DNA of 64,000 nucleotides from JACXVD01 sp020446665 (GCA_041396905.1 JAWKXQ010000012.1:26997-90996), one strand, 5' to 3'. Numbered from the stretch's first letter, positions 1 through 7,689 are shown. A program made the numbers and translations. The notes: generated by a model not told the origin, from the sequence alone.

Positions 1-112
1 GACCGGCAGAGAGCGTTTTCGCCCATTCGGGGAACAGCTCCTTATTGGTGAGGTGGATGGAAATGGCGTCTTGCCCGCGATCGGGCTGGATCAGATCATG
101 CTTGCTGCTCAT
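1..112 (-). CDS. Putative leucyl aminopeptidase (M17 family), N-terminal fragment
   Basis: Only the first 37 codons are present, starting at the ATG whose complement is at 110-112 and running off the left edge. The peptide begins MSSKHDLIQPDRGQ. As I remember it, sphingomonad M17 leucyl aminopeptidase-family proteins start with a similar LIQPDRGQ stretch, but no catalytic residues are visible, so this is family resemblance only. The gene is divergent from map, sharing an 86 bp intergenic region. A GGAGCAGG-like ribosome-binding sequence lies just upstream of the start. Confidence 0.45.
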   Translation of the reverse strand, partial: MSSKHDLIQPDRGQDAISIHLTNKELFPEWAKTLSAG

Positions 113-198
113 GCCTGCTCCTTAGGGCGTGGGCCCGCCAGTTGGAAGCACGAGATTGCGCACTCGCAATTTGCTGCGCGGCTCGCTAAAGGGCGCGC

Positions 199-1026
199 AT
201 GACGGAATATCAGGTAATCGATAGCGCGGACACAGTCCTGCGGGATGGCACGATCAAGCTCCACGGCCCGGACGGGTTTGCCGGGATGCGCAAGGCCGGG
301 CGACTGGCGGCGGAAATCCTCGACGAACTGACCGGCTTTGTACAGCCGGGGGTGACCACCGGGCAGATTGACGATCTGGTGCGGACCATGACGCTGGATG
401 GCGGCGCTGTGCCTGCGACCATGGGCTATCGCGGCTATGCGCATAGCTGCTGCACTTCGATCAACCATGTCGTATGCCACGGCATTCCGGGCGACAAGCA
501 GCTGAAGGAAGGCGACATCGTCAATATCGATGTTACCCCGCTCCTCGACGGATGGCACGGCGATACCAGCCGCATGTTCCTTGTCGGTGATGTGCCGCTC
601 AAGGCGCGGCGGCTGGTCGATGTGACCTATGAATGCCTGATGATCGGTGTCGGGCTGGCAAAGCCCGGCGCGCGGCTGGGCGATATTGGCGCGGCGATCC
701 AGCAATATGCGGAAAAGCACCGCTATGGCGTGGTCCGTGAATTCTGCGGCCATGGCCTCGGCCGCCTGTTCCATGATGCACCCGAAGTGGTCCATGCAGG
801 CCGCGCGGGCACGGGGCCAGAGCTGAAACCGGGCATGTTCTTCACCATCGAACCGATGATCAATCTCGGCAAGCCGGGGGTGAAATTGCTCAACGATGGC
901 TGGACCGCCGTAACCCGCGACAAGAGCCTGAGCGCGCAGTTCGAACATTCGATCGGGATCACCGAGACCGGATGCGAGATTTTCACCGAGAGCCCGAAGG
1001 GGCTGCATCGGCCGGGGGATTATTGA
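199..1026 (+). CDS. map: Type I methionine aminopeptidase
   Basis: This cytosolic metalloenzyme removes the initiator methionine from nascent proteins. The 275-residue product carries the complete pita-bread active site: the substrate-binding His94 (VVCHG), and metal ligands Asp111 (IDVTP), Asp122 (GDTSRMF), His185 (CGHGLG), Glu218 (TIEPM) and Glu249 (FEHSIG). Its length is normal for alphaproteobacterial MetAP. The ATG at 199 is preceded by GGCGCGC with only a weak Shine-Dalgarno. It is divergent from the peptidase fragment on the left. It is followed after 19 bp by an unrelated low-GC gene, so it is probably transcribed alone or with that gene. Confidence 0.97.
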   Translation: MTEYQVIDSADTVLRDGTIKLHGPDGFAGMRKAGRLAAEILDELTGFVQPGVTTGQIDDLVRTMTLDGGAVPATMGYRGYAHSCCTSINHVVCHGIPGDKQLKEGDIVNIDVTPLLDGWHGDTSRMFLVGDVPLKARRLVDVTYECLMIGVGLAKPGARLGDIGAAIQQYAEKHRYGVVREFCGHGLGRLFHDAPEVVHAGRAGTGPELKPGMFFTIEPMINLGKPGVKLLNDGWTAVTRDKSLSAQFEHSIGITETGCEIFTESPKGLHRPGDY

Positions 1027-1045
1027 GGATCAAGGGGAGGTCATT

Positions 1046-1396
1046 TTGTTAACAGGCCTTTTTTTCGCAGCTGCTCTTGCTGCCAGTCAACCAAGTTTCG
1101 CTCCCAAGCCGGTAAGTGAAGCCGATAAGGCAGAAATTAAGCGAGCTGCTGACAAGATTATGTTTGATGGACCCTCGGCTCGTTGGGACTGGCCCAAGCG
1201 CTTGCATCCAGATGTTTACTGCGGTTCCGTGAACGGCAAGAATAGGCTTGGTGCTTATGTAGGCTGGCAACCATTTCTCTGGACGCAGAATGAGTTACGA
1301 ATAATTGGTCCTGGCGATAGCAGGGTTGTTTACGAGGCACTTTGTTCGAGTGCTGGTTACATTGAAAAGCCAACTTGGATGAAAAGGGCGAACTAA
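1046..1396 (+). CDS. Hypothetical exported protein (low-GC orphan)
   Basis: A 116-residue protein with no family I recognise. I chose the TTG start at 1046 because a strong Shine-Dalgarno, AAGGGGAGG, ends 5 bp upstream and no in-frame ATG gives a full-length product. The N-terminus (LTGLFFAAALAASQPSFA) reads as a Sec signal peptide with cleavage after about residue 19, so the mature protein is probably periplasmic. Two cysteines (YCGS and LCSS) could form a disulfide. The gene is visibly AT-richer (about half G+C by eye) than its neighbours and uses codons such as TTA, ATA and AGG that they avoid, suggesting recent acquisition. Its stop precedes ccmB, convergent, by 2 bp. Confidence 0.6.
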   Translation: MLTGLFFAAALAASQPSFAPKPVSEADKAEIKRAADKIMFDGPSARWDWPKRLHPDVYCGSVNGKNRLGAYVGWQPFLWTQNELRIIGPGDSRVVYEALCSSAGYIEKPTWMKRAN

Positions 1397-1398
1397 CT

Positions 1399-2058
1399 TC
1401 ACCCCTCCCGCGCAGCCCGAACCGCCGCCCCTGCCGCGAAGGGCGCCACTGCCACCAGCACCAGGCTCAGTGCGCCGCATAGCGCCAGACCGGCACCGTC
1501 CGGCTGGCTGAGCGTGCCTGCGCCGAAGATCAGGATCGGCACCGCCAGCGGGATCAGCAGCAGCCCCGTCAGCGCCGCACCCACGCGCAACCCGGCGGTA
1601 AGGGCGGAAATCATCAGCCCCAGCGCGGCCAGTCCCGGCGTACCGGCTAGCAGGCCCAGCAGCACGATCCGCAAGGTTTCCCCCTCCAGCCCCAGCAGCG
1701 CAGCGGCGGGCAGGGTGGCGAGCAGCAGCAGCGGGGCAAAGCTCAGCCAATGGGCGATCAGCCGCATGGCCATCGCCGCTTCCTCGCTCACCCCGCGCAG
1801 GGCGAGCTGGTCGAATGTGCCCAGTTCAAGATCGGGCGCGACCAGCCGATCCAGCGGGAGGATTGCGGCGAGCAACGCCGCCACCCAGATCACGCCGCCT
1901 CCGGTGCGCGCCAGCAGCGGTGCGTCTGGCCCCACGGCAAAGGGGAACAGCATGGCGACAGCGATGAAGAAAAGGAACGGCAACAGCGAACCGCCACGCC
2001 GCCCGCCGGGCAGCAGCATCGCCAGATCGCGCAGCAGAAGGCGGGTGAGGGCGTTCAC
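1399..2058 (-). CDS. ccmB: Heme exporter protein CcmB (cytochrome c maturation)
   Basis: This is the membrane subunit of the CcmAB ABC transporter, which drives release of holo-CcmE during cytochrome c biogenesis. The 219-residue protein has about six hydrophobic segments. It begins with the typical short cytoplasmic N-terminus (MNALTRLLLRDL) and keeps the conserved acidic stretch DLELGTFDQL after the second helix. Its start overlaps the ccmA stop by 4 bp (ATGA), so the two are translationally coupled. No other ccm genes (ccmC, E, F, G, H) lie in this window, so the pathway is split on the chromosome, at least on this side. Confidence 0.9.
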   Translation of the reverse strand: MNALTRLLLRDLAMLLPGGRRGGSLLPFLFFIAVAMLFPFAVGPDAPLLARTGGGVIWVAALLAAILPLDRLVAPDLELGTFDQLALRGVSEEAAMAMRLIAHWLSFAPLLLLATLPAAALLGLEGETLRIVLLGLLAGTPGLAALGLMISALTAGLRVGAALTGLLLIPLAVPILIFGAGTLSQPDGAGLALCGALSLVLVAVAPFAAGAAVRAAREG

Positions 2059-2642
2059 GGAAGAAAATCCGCAATGGCGATAGTGATACTGGCAGGCAGG
2101 GTGATCGGCTGGTGGCTGGCAACCAGCGCGATACCGCCCGCCGCGCAGTGCTGTGCCACCAATGTTTCGACCAGTGCCACACCTTGAATGTCCAGCCCGT
2201 TGAGCGGCTCGTCCAGCAGCCAGATTTGCGCATCCTGCGCCAGCAGGCGGGCCAGCGCCGCGCGCTTGGTCTGGCCGGTCGAGAGATAGCGCACCGGCAC
2301 GTCGAGCAAATCCGCCAGTCCCAATTGTGCCAGCATTTCGCCTTGCAATTGCGCCCCATCCAGCCCGGCCCAGAATTGCAGCGCATTGCCCAGCGGCGCC
2401 TGCGGGTCGAGGGCAGGGCGGCCATCGACCATGCCGATGCTGCCTGCGCGCTCCACGCTCCCGGCATAGGGGCGCATCAGCCCGGCCAGAATGCGGAGCA
2501 GGCTGGTCTTGCCGATGCCGTTAGGGCCGGAGAGATAGAGCGCCTCGCCGCCGTGCAGCGCCATATCCAGCCCGCGAAACAGCAAACGATCGCCACGGCG
2601 ACAGGCCAGCTCATGGGCGGCAAGTTTCGGGACCATTTGCAT
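2055..2642 (-). CDS. ccmA: Heme ABC exporter ATP-binding protein CcmA
   Basis: This is the cytoplasmic ATPase subunit of the CcmAB system I cytochrome c maturation transporter. All ABC motifs are present in the 195-residue protein: Walker A GPNGIGKTS (39-47), the signature LSTGQ (120-124) and Walker B IWLLDEP (140-146), with the switch His in SHQP near the C-terminus. The LSTGQTKR signature is typical of CcmA. It is the first gene of a two-gene unit with ccmB (4 bp overlap) and is divergent from the carbinolamine dehydratase gene. A start at the second Met (residue 3) is also possible. Confidence 0.95.
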   Translation of the reverse strand: MQMVPKLAAHELACRRGDRLLFRGLDMALHGGEALYLSGPNGIGKTSLLRILAGLMRPYAGSVERAGSIGMVDGRPALDPQAPLGNALQFWAGLDGAQLQGEMLAQLGLADLLDVPVRYLSTGQTKRAALARLLAQDAQIWLLDEPLNGLDIQGVALVETLVAQHCAAGGIALVASHQPITLPASITIAIADFLP

Positions 2643-2695
2643 TGCTCTGCGCGTTAGGCGAAAGACCCGCCAGCGACAAGGAAGGACGAAACGCC

Positions 2696-2986
2696 ATGGC
2701 TATTGCCAAATTGACCGATCAGGAACGCGACGATCTGCTGGCGGCGCATCCCCAGTGGTCACTCACCCGCAATGGCGATGCGATAGAGCGCATATTCACC
2801 TTCTCCGACTTCGCCGAGGCCTTCGCCTTCATGACCCGCGTGGCGATCCATGCGGACAAGGCGGACCACCATCCCGAATGGTTCAATGTCTACAACAGGG
2901 TTGAAATCACGCTGACCACGCATGACGCAAACGGGCTGAGCGCGCGCGATGTCGCGATGGTGAAGGTGATCGAGGGGTTTGTTTGA
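2696..2986 (+). CDS. 4a-hydroxytetrahydrobiopterin dehydratase (pterin-4a-carbinolamine dehydratase)
   Basis: A 96-residue cytosolic enzyme of the PCD/DCoH family, which dehydrates 4a-hydroxy-tetrahydropterin to quinonoid dihydropterin. The family motif is visible in HADKADHHPEW (about residues 51-61), with the active-site His pair, followed by NVYNRVEITLTTHD. The ATG at 2696 was chosen because AAGGAAGGA lies 8 bp upstream and the protein then matches the usual length; the frame is open further upstream without support. No aromatic amino acid hydroxylase is adjacent, so its physiological partner is unclear here. Confidence 0.93.
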   Translation: MAIAKLTDQERDDLLAAHPQWSLTRNGDAIERIFTFSDFAEAFAFMTRVAIHADKADHHPEWFNVYNRVEITLTTHDANGLSARDVAMVKVIEGFV

Positions 2987-2998
2987 GCCGATGGGGTG

Positions 2999-3160
2999 CA
3001 GCCCCTCATCCAACTGCGGCTAGCGAACAAGTTCGCAAGCCTTTGTATCCTTCTCCCCAAAGGAGAAGGGATTAGCGCGCTTTTCTTCTCCCGGTGGGAG
3101 AAGGATGCTGGAGCTTGGCGCGAAAGCGCCTAGCGAAAGCTGGATGAGGGTCTCAGCCGC
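2999..3160. repeat. Palindromic intergenic repeat (family A, copy 1)
   Basis: This convergent gap between the dehydratase and the SDR gene is filled by nested inverted repeats. CTCATCC at the left pairs with GGATGAGG at the right end. Inside are CCTTCTCCCC/AAAGGAGAAGG and CTTCTCCCGGTGGGAGAAGG hairpins, and CTGCGGCTAGCGAAC with TTCGCAAGCC. The layout (CTGCGRCTARG, then GCAAG/GCCAAG, then a CCTCTCC/GGAGAGG hairpin) resembles the copies at 35391-35547 and 56704-56852. It may also act as a bidirectional terminator. Confidence 0.6.
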
Positions 3161-3967
3161 TCAATCCCCGCTAACTTCCGCCAGATTCTTCGCGCGTTCG
3201 CGCAGGCGGCCCGGCATCCATTTCGCTGCGAAGGCCATTTGTTTTGCAGTCTTGCCCACCAGCGTGTGCAATTTCTTGCCGTGGACGGCGTCCCACGCGC
3301 AATGGGCGACAGTCTCCACTGGGGTGAATTCCAGCCCGGCAGCCATCACCCGCTCGCGGATCGGAACATTATCTGCCGCGTGGCTGGAGTGCTGGAGCAA
3401 GGGCGTATCGATAAAGCTGGGCATGATGGAACGGACCTTGATCCCTTCCTCGGCCCATTCGGCGTCAAGGCTTTCCGTCACCGCGCGCACGCCGAATTTG
3501 CTGGCGCAATAAATGCTCATCCCCGCTGAGCCATAGACCCCGGCGGCCGAGCAGGTGTTGATCAGGCAGGAGCCGGGCGCGGTTTGCTGCAAATAGGGAT
3601 AGGATGCCCGCGCGCCATTGATCACGCCGCGCAGATTGATGTCGAGACAGCGGTCGATCTCTTCCTCGGTCATCTCCACGATCTTGCCGCCAGACGGGAT
3701 GCCGGCATTATTGGCAACCACGTCGATCCGTCCGCCGGATGCTTGCACAAAAGCCTCCAGCGCGGCCCGCCATTGATCGGGCGCACGCACATCGAGCACA
3801 TGCGAGGAACTCTGACCGGCTGGCAGAAGCGCGGCGGTTTCCACCATCCCCGCTTCGTCAATGTCGGCCAGCCCGATGAACCATCCGCGCCCGCCGAAAA
3901 GCTGCGCAATCGCGCGGCCAATGCCGGACCCGCCGCCCGTGATGAAAATGGCTTTGCGCTCGCTCAT
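3161..3967 (-). CDS. SDR family NAD(P)-dependent oxidoreductase
   Basis: A classical short-chain dehydrogenase of 268 residues. Cofactor binding is shown by TGGGSGIG (10-17) and NNAG (86-89), and the catalytic tetrad by Asn111, Ser140, Tyr153 and Lys157 (YCASK). Asp35 (LADID), at the end of the second strand, suggests an NAD(H) preference, which is inference. The substrate cannot be read from sequence. The C-terminal region (GKTAKQMAFAAKWMPGRLRERAK) is basic and amphipathic, as seen in SDRs that act on membrane-bound or lipid-like substrates. It stands alone, with an 83 bp gap to the glycosylase gene upstream. Confidence 0.9.
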   Translation of the reverse strand: MSERKAIFITGGGSGIGRAIAQLFGGRGWFIGLADIDEAGMVETAALLPAGQSSSHVLDVRAPDQWRAALEAFVQASGGRIDVVANNAGIPSGGKIVEMTEEEIDRCLDINLRGVINGARASYPYLQQTAPGSCLINTCSAAGVYGSAGMSIYCASKFGVRAVTESLDAEWAEEGIKVRSIMPSFIDTPLLQHSSHAADNVPIRERVMAAGLEFTPVETVAHCAWDAVHGKKLHTLVGKTAKQMAFAAKWMPGRLRERAKNLAEVSGD

Positions 3968-4050
3968 ATCTCTCTCCCAACCATGCTTTGCGGCATGAGA
4001 TAACGCGGCGCTGCGCCGCTGTCATTAACATTGATGTCAGTTGGGCGCGT

Positions 4051-4668
4051 TCACAAGGCGGGATTGTTGTAACAATGCCAGGTGAAGATCGCCACGGCCC
4101 CGCGATGCGGGCTCCAGCCTTCGGAGAGTGCGCGGGTTGCCTTTTCCGAAGGGCGCTCCGCCAGCCCGAGAATCTTTCCGATCCCCGCCTGCACTGCCAG
4201 ATCGCCCGCGGGCCAGATGTCGGGGCGGCCCTCGGCAAAGAGCAGATAGATTTCAGCCGACCAGCGCCCGATCCCCTTGATCCGGGTCAGTTCTTCAATC
4301 GCGGCCTCGTCATCAGCGGGGAGATTGTCGAAGTCCAGTTCGCCCACCACCACCAATTCGCAGAGCGAGCGGGCATAGCCCTGTTTCTGGCGCGACAGGC
4401 CGCAGGCGCGCAAGGCGTCGAAATCGCGGGCCAGCAATTCGTGCGGGTCCATCGCTTCGCCCAGCTCCGCCTCCAGTTTGCGCCACACGCTGGCCGCGGC
4501 AGCCACGCTGACTTGCTGGCCGACAATAGTGCGCAGCAGCGTGCGATAGCCGGTTTCGCGAATGCGCGGTTCGGGATAGCCTGCCAGTTTCAGCGAGCGG
4601 GCAATGGCCGGTTCAATGGCCGCCACCCGGTCCAGCCCGGTTACAATCGCTGTTGCGCTAAGTCCCAT
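4051..4668 (-). CDS. DNA-3-methyladenine glycosylase II-like (HhH-GPD, AlkA family)
   Basis: A base-excision repair glycosylase that removes alkylated purines, 205 residues. The helix-hairpin-helix (LTRIKGIGRWSAEIYLL, about 127-143) is followed by the Gly/Pro-rich loop and catalytic Asp156 in PAGDLAVQ. The IVGQQVS motif (48-54) is the conserved entry to the HhH-GPD fold. The AlkA N-terminal TBP-like domain is absent, so this is the short MagIII/AlkA-minimal type common in Alphaproteobacteria. No ada or alkB neighbour is present, and it is probably monocistronic. Confidence 0.92.
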   Translation of the reverse strand: MGLSATAIVTGLDRVAAIEPAIARSLKLAGYPEPRIRETGYRTLLRTIVGQQVSVAAAASVWRKLEAELGEAMDPHELLARDFDALRACGLSRQKQGYARSLCELVVVGELDFDNLPADDEAAIEELTRIKGIGRWSAEIYLLFAEGRPDIWPAGDLAVQAGIGKILGLAERPSEKATRALSEGWSPHRGAVAIFTWHCYNNPAL

Positions 4669-4761
4669 TGCTGTTCCTTCTCCCTTGCCAATCCGGCTTG
4701 CGTCGCTTAGCAGCCCGCCGCAAGGGCCGACAGGCCGAAACGACTAGAGGGAAATCCTACC

Positions 4762-5079
4762 ATGCCCAAGCTGATCGTCGTCAATCGCGCTGGCGAAGAA
4801 ACCACTGTCGAGGCCGATAGCGGCCTGACCGTGATGGAAGTGATCCGTGACAATGGCTTTGACGAATTGCTCTCCCTGTGCGGCGGTTGCTGCTCTTGCG
4901 CAACTTGCCATATCCATGTCGATGCTGCCTTTGCTGACAAGATGCCGGCAATGAGCGAAGACGAAGATGATCTGCTGGAAAGCAGCGATCACCGCAACGA
5001 GACTTCGCGCCTGTCCTGCCAGATCCCGTTCACAGACGATCTGGATGGCCTGAAGGTCACGATTGCAGAAGAAGACTGA
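4762..5079 (+). CDS. 2Fe-2S ferredoxin (adrenodoxin type)
   Basis: A small 105-residue electron carrier. The cluster ligands follow the adrenodoxin/putidaredoxin spacing C40-x5-C46-x2-C49-x36-C86 (LCGGCCSCATCH and RLSCQIP). Extra cysteines C43 and C44 lie inside the loop. The N-terminal strand pattern PKLIVVNRAGEETTVEA is typical. Such ferredoxins serve cytochrome P450s, Rieske oxygenases or Fe-S cluster assembly. The isc/hscBA neighbours expected of the ISC ferredoxin are missing, and only a P450 remnant is found (near 48.2 kb), so its partner is unknown. A GGAAATCC sequence precedes the ATG. Confidence 0.93.
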   Translation: MPKLIVVNRAGEETTVEADSGLTVMEVIRDNGFDELLSLCGGCCSCATCHIHVDAAFADKMPAMSEDEDDLLESSDHRNETSRLSCQIPFTDDLDGLKVTIAEED

Positions 5080-5142
5080 GTTTCTGAGAGGCAAGATGGT
5101 CTCGCATTGCGTCAGCGCGGTTGAAGGCTTACTTCACCGCGC

Positions 5143-6153
5143 ATGACTGCACCTCACGCACAATCTGATACGCTCGCTCTGATCGGCAATACCCCGCTGG
5201 TTCTGCTCAAGGGACCAAGCGAAGCGGCTGGCTGTGAAATCTGGGGCAAGTGTGAATTCGCCAATCCCGGCGCTTCGGTCAAGGACCGCGCGGCGCTGTG
5301 GATCATCCGCGATGCCGAAGCGCGCAGAGAGCTGGGCCCTGGCGGCACTGTGGTAGAGGGGACCGCAGGCAATACCGGGATCGGCATCGCGCTGGTCGCC
5401 AATGCGCGCGGCTACAAGACGATCATCGTCATGCCCGACAACCAGTCCAAGGAAAAGATGGACACTTTGCGCGCGCTGGGGGCGGAACTGGTGCTGGTCC
5501 CGCCGACAAAATTCGCGGACCCGGCGCATTTCGTCCATACCAGCCGCCGCCTCGCCGAAGAGACGGAAGGCGCCGTCTGGGCCAACCAGTTTGACAATAT
5601 CGCCAATCGCAAGGCGCATATTGAAAGCACCGCACCGGAAATCTGGGAACAGATGGGCGGGCGGATTGACGGTTTTACCTGCGCCGCGGGCACAGGCGGC
5701 ACGATTGCCGGGGTCGGCATGGGGCTGCAGGCCTTTGACGAGAATATCCGCATCGCGCTGACCGATCCGCATGGGGCGGCGCTGTATAATTACTATGCTT
5801 GCGGTGAATTAAGCGCAGAAGGCTCTTCGGTCGCAGAAGGGATTGGCCAGGGTCGGATTACCGCCAATCTGGAAGGCGCGCCCATCGATGCGCAGTTCCG
5901 CATTTCAGATGAAGAAGGCCTGGCCTGGGTCGCACGGCTGCTGCGCGAAGAGGGGCTGTGCCTCGGCCTGTCGAGCGGGATCAATGTCGCCGGTGCGGTT
6001 GCGCTGGGCAAGCAACTGGTTGCCGAAGGACGCAAGGATGCGCGGGTGGCGACAATCCTGTGCGATTCGGGGTTCCGCTATCTTTCGACCATCTACAACG
6101 GCGAATGGCTGGCTGCAAAAGGGCTGCCGGTATTTGACTGGCTGAAACTGTAA
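5143..6153 (+). CDS. cysK: Cysteine synthase A (O-acetylserine sulfhydrylase)
   Basis: This PLP enzyme makes L-cysteine from O-acetylserine and sulfide, the last step of the sulfate assimilation pathway whose reductases lie at 35.6-39.5 kb. The 336-residue protein has the PLP lysine Lys47 in NPGASVKDRA, the substrate-binding TAGNTG loop (74-79) and the phosphate-binding GTGGT loop (near 185-189). The C-terminus is longer than in short CysK forms (SGFRYLSTIYNGEWL), a variant common in Proteobacteria. It starts 63 bp after the ferredoxin gene and may be cotranscribed. A CysM-type activity cannot be excluded. Confidence 0.93.
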   Translation: MTAPHAQSDTLALIGNTPLVLLKGPSEAAGCEIWGKCEFANPGASVKDRAALWIIRDAEARRELGPGGTVVEGTAGNTGIGIALVANARGYKTIIVMPDNQSKEKMDTLRALGAELVLVPPTKFADPAHFVHTSRRLAEETEGAVWANQFDNIANRKAHIESTAPEIWEQMGGRIDGFTCAAGTGGTIAGVGMGLQAFDENIRIALTDPHGAALYNYYACGELSAEGSSVAEGIGQGRITANLEGAPIDAQFRISDEEGLAWVARLLREEGLCLGLSSGINVAGAVALGKQLVAEGRKDARVATILCDSGFRYLSTIYNGEWLAAKGLPVFDWLKL

Positions 6154-6200
6154 CGCTGCTTTCGATTGACGCGGGGCCAAGTCGCACTAGATTCTCCTGC

Positions 6201-6566
6201 ATGGCCGGTTTTAAACAGGATGCGCCAAACGCGGCGGTGGAGGACATGGTTCCGGTCGCTCCGCTGGGCGGAACGCGCGCGCAATCCATGCAGCGCCTGC
6301 AAGTGGGCGTGGCCGGTCTCGCTGCGATCCTGCTGATGATCGGGCTGGCGAGTGTCATCACGGATCGCGCTCGCGAAACAGATGCTTCGACCGTGCCGGA
6401 AGCCGCGTCGACCACGGAGCCTGTGCCAACGCCAACACCCAAATCGGACCCGCTGGCTGAAGCAGGTGTGGTGCCAGACCTTCCCGCAGAACCCACGCCA
6501 GGCCCAAGCCAGGAAGCAGCCATTATGCCCGAGAAAGGCGAAGGGCTTGAGACTGCCAAGCAATAA
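6201..6566 (+). CDS. Hypothetical single-pass membrane protein
   Basis: A 121-residue protein of unknown function. It has a cytoplasmic N-terminus of about 30 residues, one transmembrane helix (about 34-53, VGVAGLAAILLMIGLASVIT) and a Pro/Thr/Glu/Ala-rich, low-complexity tail (VPTPTPKSDP, PAEPTPGPSQE) that should lie in the periplasm. Its 3' end overlaps the next gene by 20 bp, so the two are probably a translationally coupled pair. No catalytic motif is visible. Confidence 0.7.
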   Translation: MAGFKQDAPNAAVEDMVPVAPLGGTRAQSMQRLQVGVAGLAAILLMIGLASVITDRARETDASTVPEAASTTEPVPTPTPKSDPLAEAGVVPDLPAEPTPGPSQEAAIMPEKGEGLETAKQ

Positions 6567-7320
6567 GCTCGTTTCCGGACTGATCGCACTGGTTGCGCTG
6601 GCTTGTGTTGCTGTGTGGTGGGTGTCCTCATCCGGTAAAATCCCCGATGAAAGCGACAAGGCTCCGCTGGCGCTGGTGACCAGCCTGCCCGTTTATTGGA
6701 ACGAAAGCCCCGATATTGCCGCAGCGCTGGATGCGGGGGCAGAGCCGCATTGGGCGCGAAAGGCGCTGGAGCAGCGCTATCGCCTGCAGCCGCTCGATAC
6801 GCTCGACCAGCTGGAGGCGTCAGGTCAGCACATCCTGCTGATGGCGCAGCCGCGCCCGCTTGGTGCTGCGGACAATGTCGCGCTGGATGAATGGGTGCGC
6901 GGGGGCGGACAGGTCCTGCTTTTCGCAGACCCGATGCTGACCGATCATTCCGCTTTTGCCCTGGGCGATCCGCGCCGTCCGCAGGATGTCGCCTTGCTCT
7001 CGCCGATCCTCTCGCGCTGGGGCGTGGCGCTCTATTTCGATGACAGCCAGCTGGAAGGGTCTGCTCTGGTGCAGTGGGGCGATGCGCAATTGCCAGTCAA
7101 CTTGCCGGGCACTTTCGCGCTGGAGCCGCAGCTGTCGGATGCGCCCGGTTCCTGTCGGCTGGAATTGGGTGGGCTGATCGCGCAATGCACTCTGGGCAAG
7201 GGGCGGGCAACGCTGGTCGCTGATGCTGCACTGTTTGAGGATGGCGACGAAATACCGCCAGACACCCGCGAGGCAGCGCTGGAAAAGCTCCTCTCCGGGG
7301 CCTTTTCAGCCGCGCGTTAG
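6547..7320 (+). CDS. Hypothetical membrane-anchored protein (GldG/DUF4350-like fold)
   Basis: A 257-residue product when started at the TTG at 6547, which gives MRLPSNKLV followed by an N-terminal transmembrane helix (about 7-25). AAAGG sits 8 bp upstream and the frame has no better-placed ATG. The frame is open far upstream, overlapping the previous gene out of frame, but that extension is not protein-like. The body has a Rossmann-like pattern ending in HILLMAQPRPL and GGQVLLFADPML, resembling the GldG/DUF4350 domain found next to ABC transporters. No transporter gene is adjacent, so I leave the function open. It is the last gene before the dcw regulatory region. Confidence 0.65.
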   Translation: MRLPSNKLVSGLIALVALACVAVWWVSSSGKIPDESDKAPLALVTSLPVYWNESPDIAAALDAGAEPHWARKALEQRYRLQPLDTLDQLEASGQHILLMAQPRPLGAADNVALDEWVRGGGQVLLFADPMLTDHSAFALGDPRRPQDVALLSPILSRWGVALYFDDSQLEGSALVQWGDAQLPVNLPGTFALEPQLSDAPGSCRLELGGLIAQCTLGKGRATLVADAALFEDGDEIPPDTREAALEKLLSGAFSAAR

Positions 7321-7328
7321 ACGCAATC

Positions 7329-7407
7329 GGGGAAATCACGGGAAAAGCGATCCCCATTAGTGGGGATAATACGGGACGCTTGTGGATTCGGACGGGAATC
7401 CATGGGT
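7329..7407 (+). promoter_or_regulatory. Candidate MraZ box array, upstream half
   Basis: GGGGA (7329), CGGGA (7339), GGGGA (7362), CGGGA (7372), GTGGA (7382), CGGGA (7393) and TGGGT (7403) are spaced 10-11 bp apart, except for one double-length gap after the second. MraZ is known in E. coli to bind direct repeats of TGGGN separated by 5 nt and to repress its own operon. The match here is to the spacing and the GGG core, not to the exact T, so assignment is inference. Confidence 0.5.
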
Positions 7408-7495
7408 TTGCAGGTGATTCCTGATTCAGCGCTGCAGGCTTTTGGTGCAAAGATTTACGATAAAAATAGATATTAATCATATATTTACCGTATAA

Positions 7496-7540
7496 TCCCC
7501 GGATTACCCGCTTTTTTCCCTTCCATCCCCGGGGTGCCCG
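7496..7540 (-). promoter_or_regulatory. Candidate MraZ box array, downstream half (reverse orientation)
   Basis: On the plus strand TCCCC (7496), ACCCG (7506), TTCCC (7516), TCCCC (7526) and GCCCG (7536) start exactly every 10 bp, giving GGGGA/CGGGT-type boxes on the minus strand with 5 nt spacers. The first box abuts the TATAAT at 7491-7496, so binding would be expected to block RNA polymerase. Confidence 0.5.
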
Positions 7541-7689
7541 CGTTAGTTAAACCTTCCATCGGACAGCTTGTTTCGTCCTGCATCCGGCCAGCGGTCGGGT
7601 GAGCCGGTTTCGCATGCGCGGGATCGGGCGAGAAGGCTTTGTCCATTCGTGCGGGTCCAGGGACGGGCCCAGAGACGGGGGACGGTAAA

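Larger units (their letters stand above)
7321..7689 (+). promoter_or_regulatory. dcw operon regulatory region upstream of mraZ
   Basis: A 369 bp non-coding stretch. Its centre (7441-7496) is strikingly AT-rich and ends in a TATAAT at 7491-7496, a good -10 candidate; no clear -35 is seen 17 bp upstream. Flanking it are two arrays of GGGA-like boxes with about 10 bp phasing: plus-strand boxes starting at 7329, 7339, 7362, 7372, 7382, 7393 and 7403, and minus-strand boxes at 7496, 7506, 7516, 7526 and 7536. Four GANTC sites lie at 7385, 7396, 7416 and 7423. If transcription starts near 7503, the mraZ leader would be about 185 nt. Confidence 0.65.
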
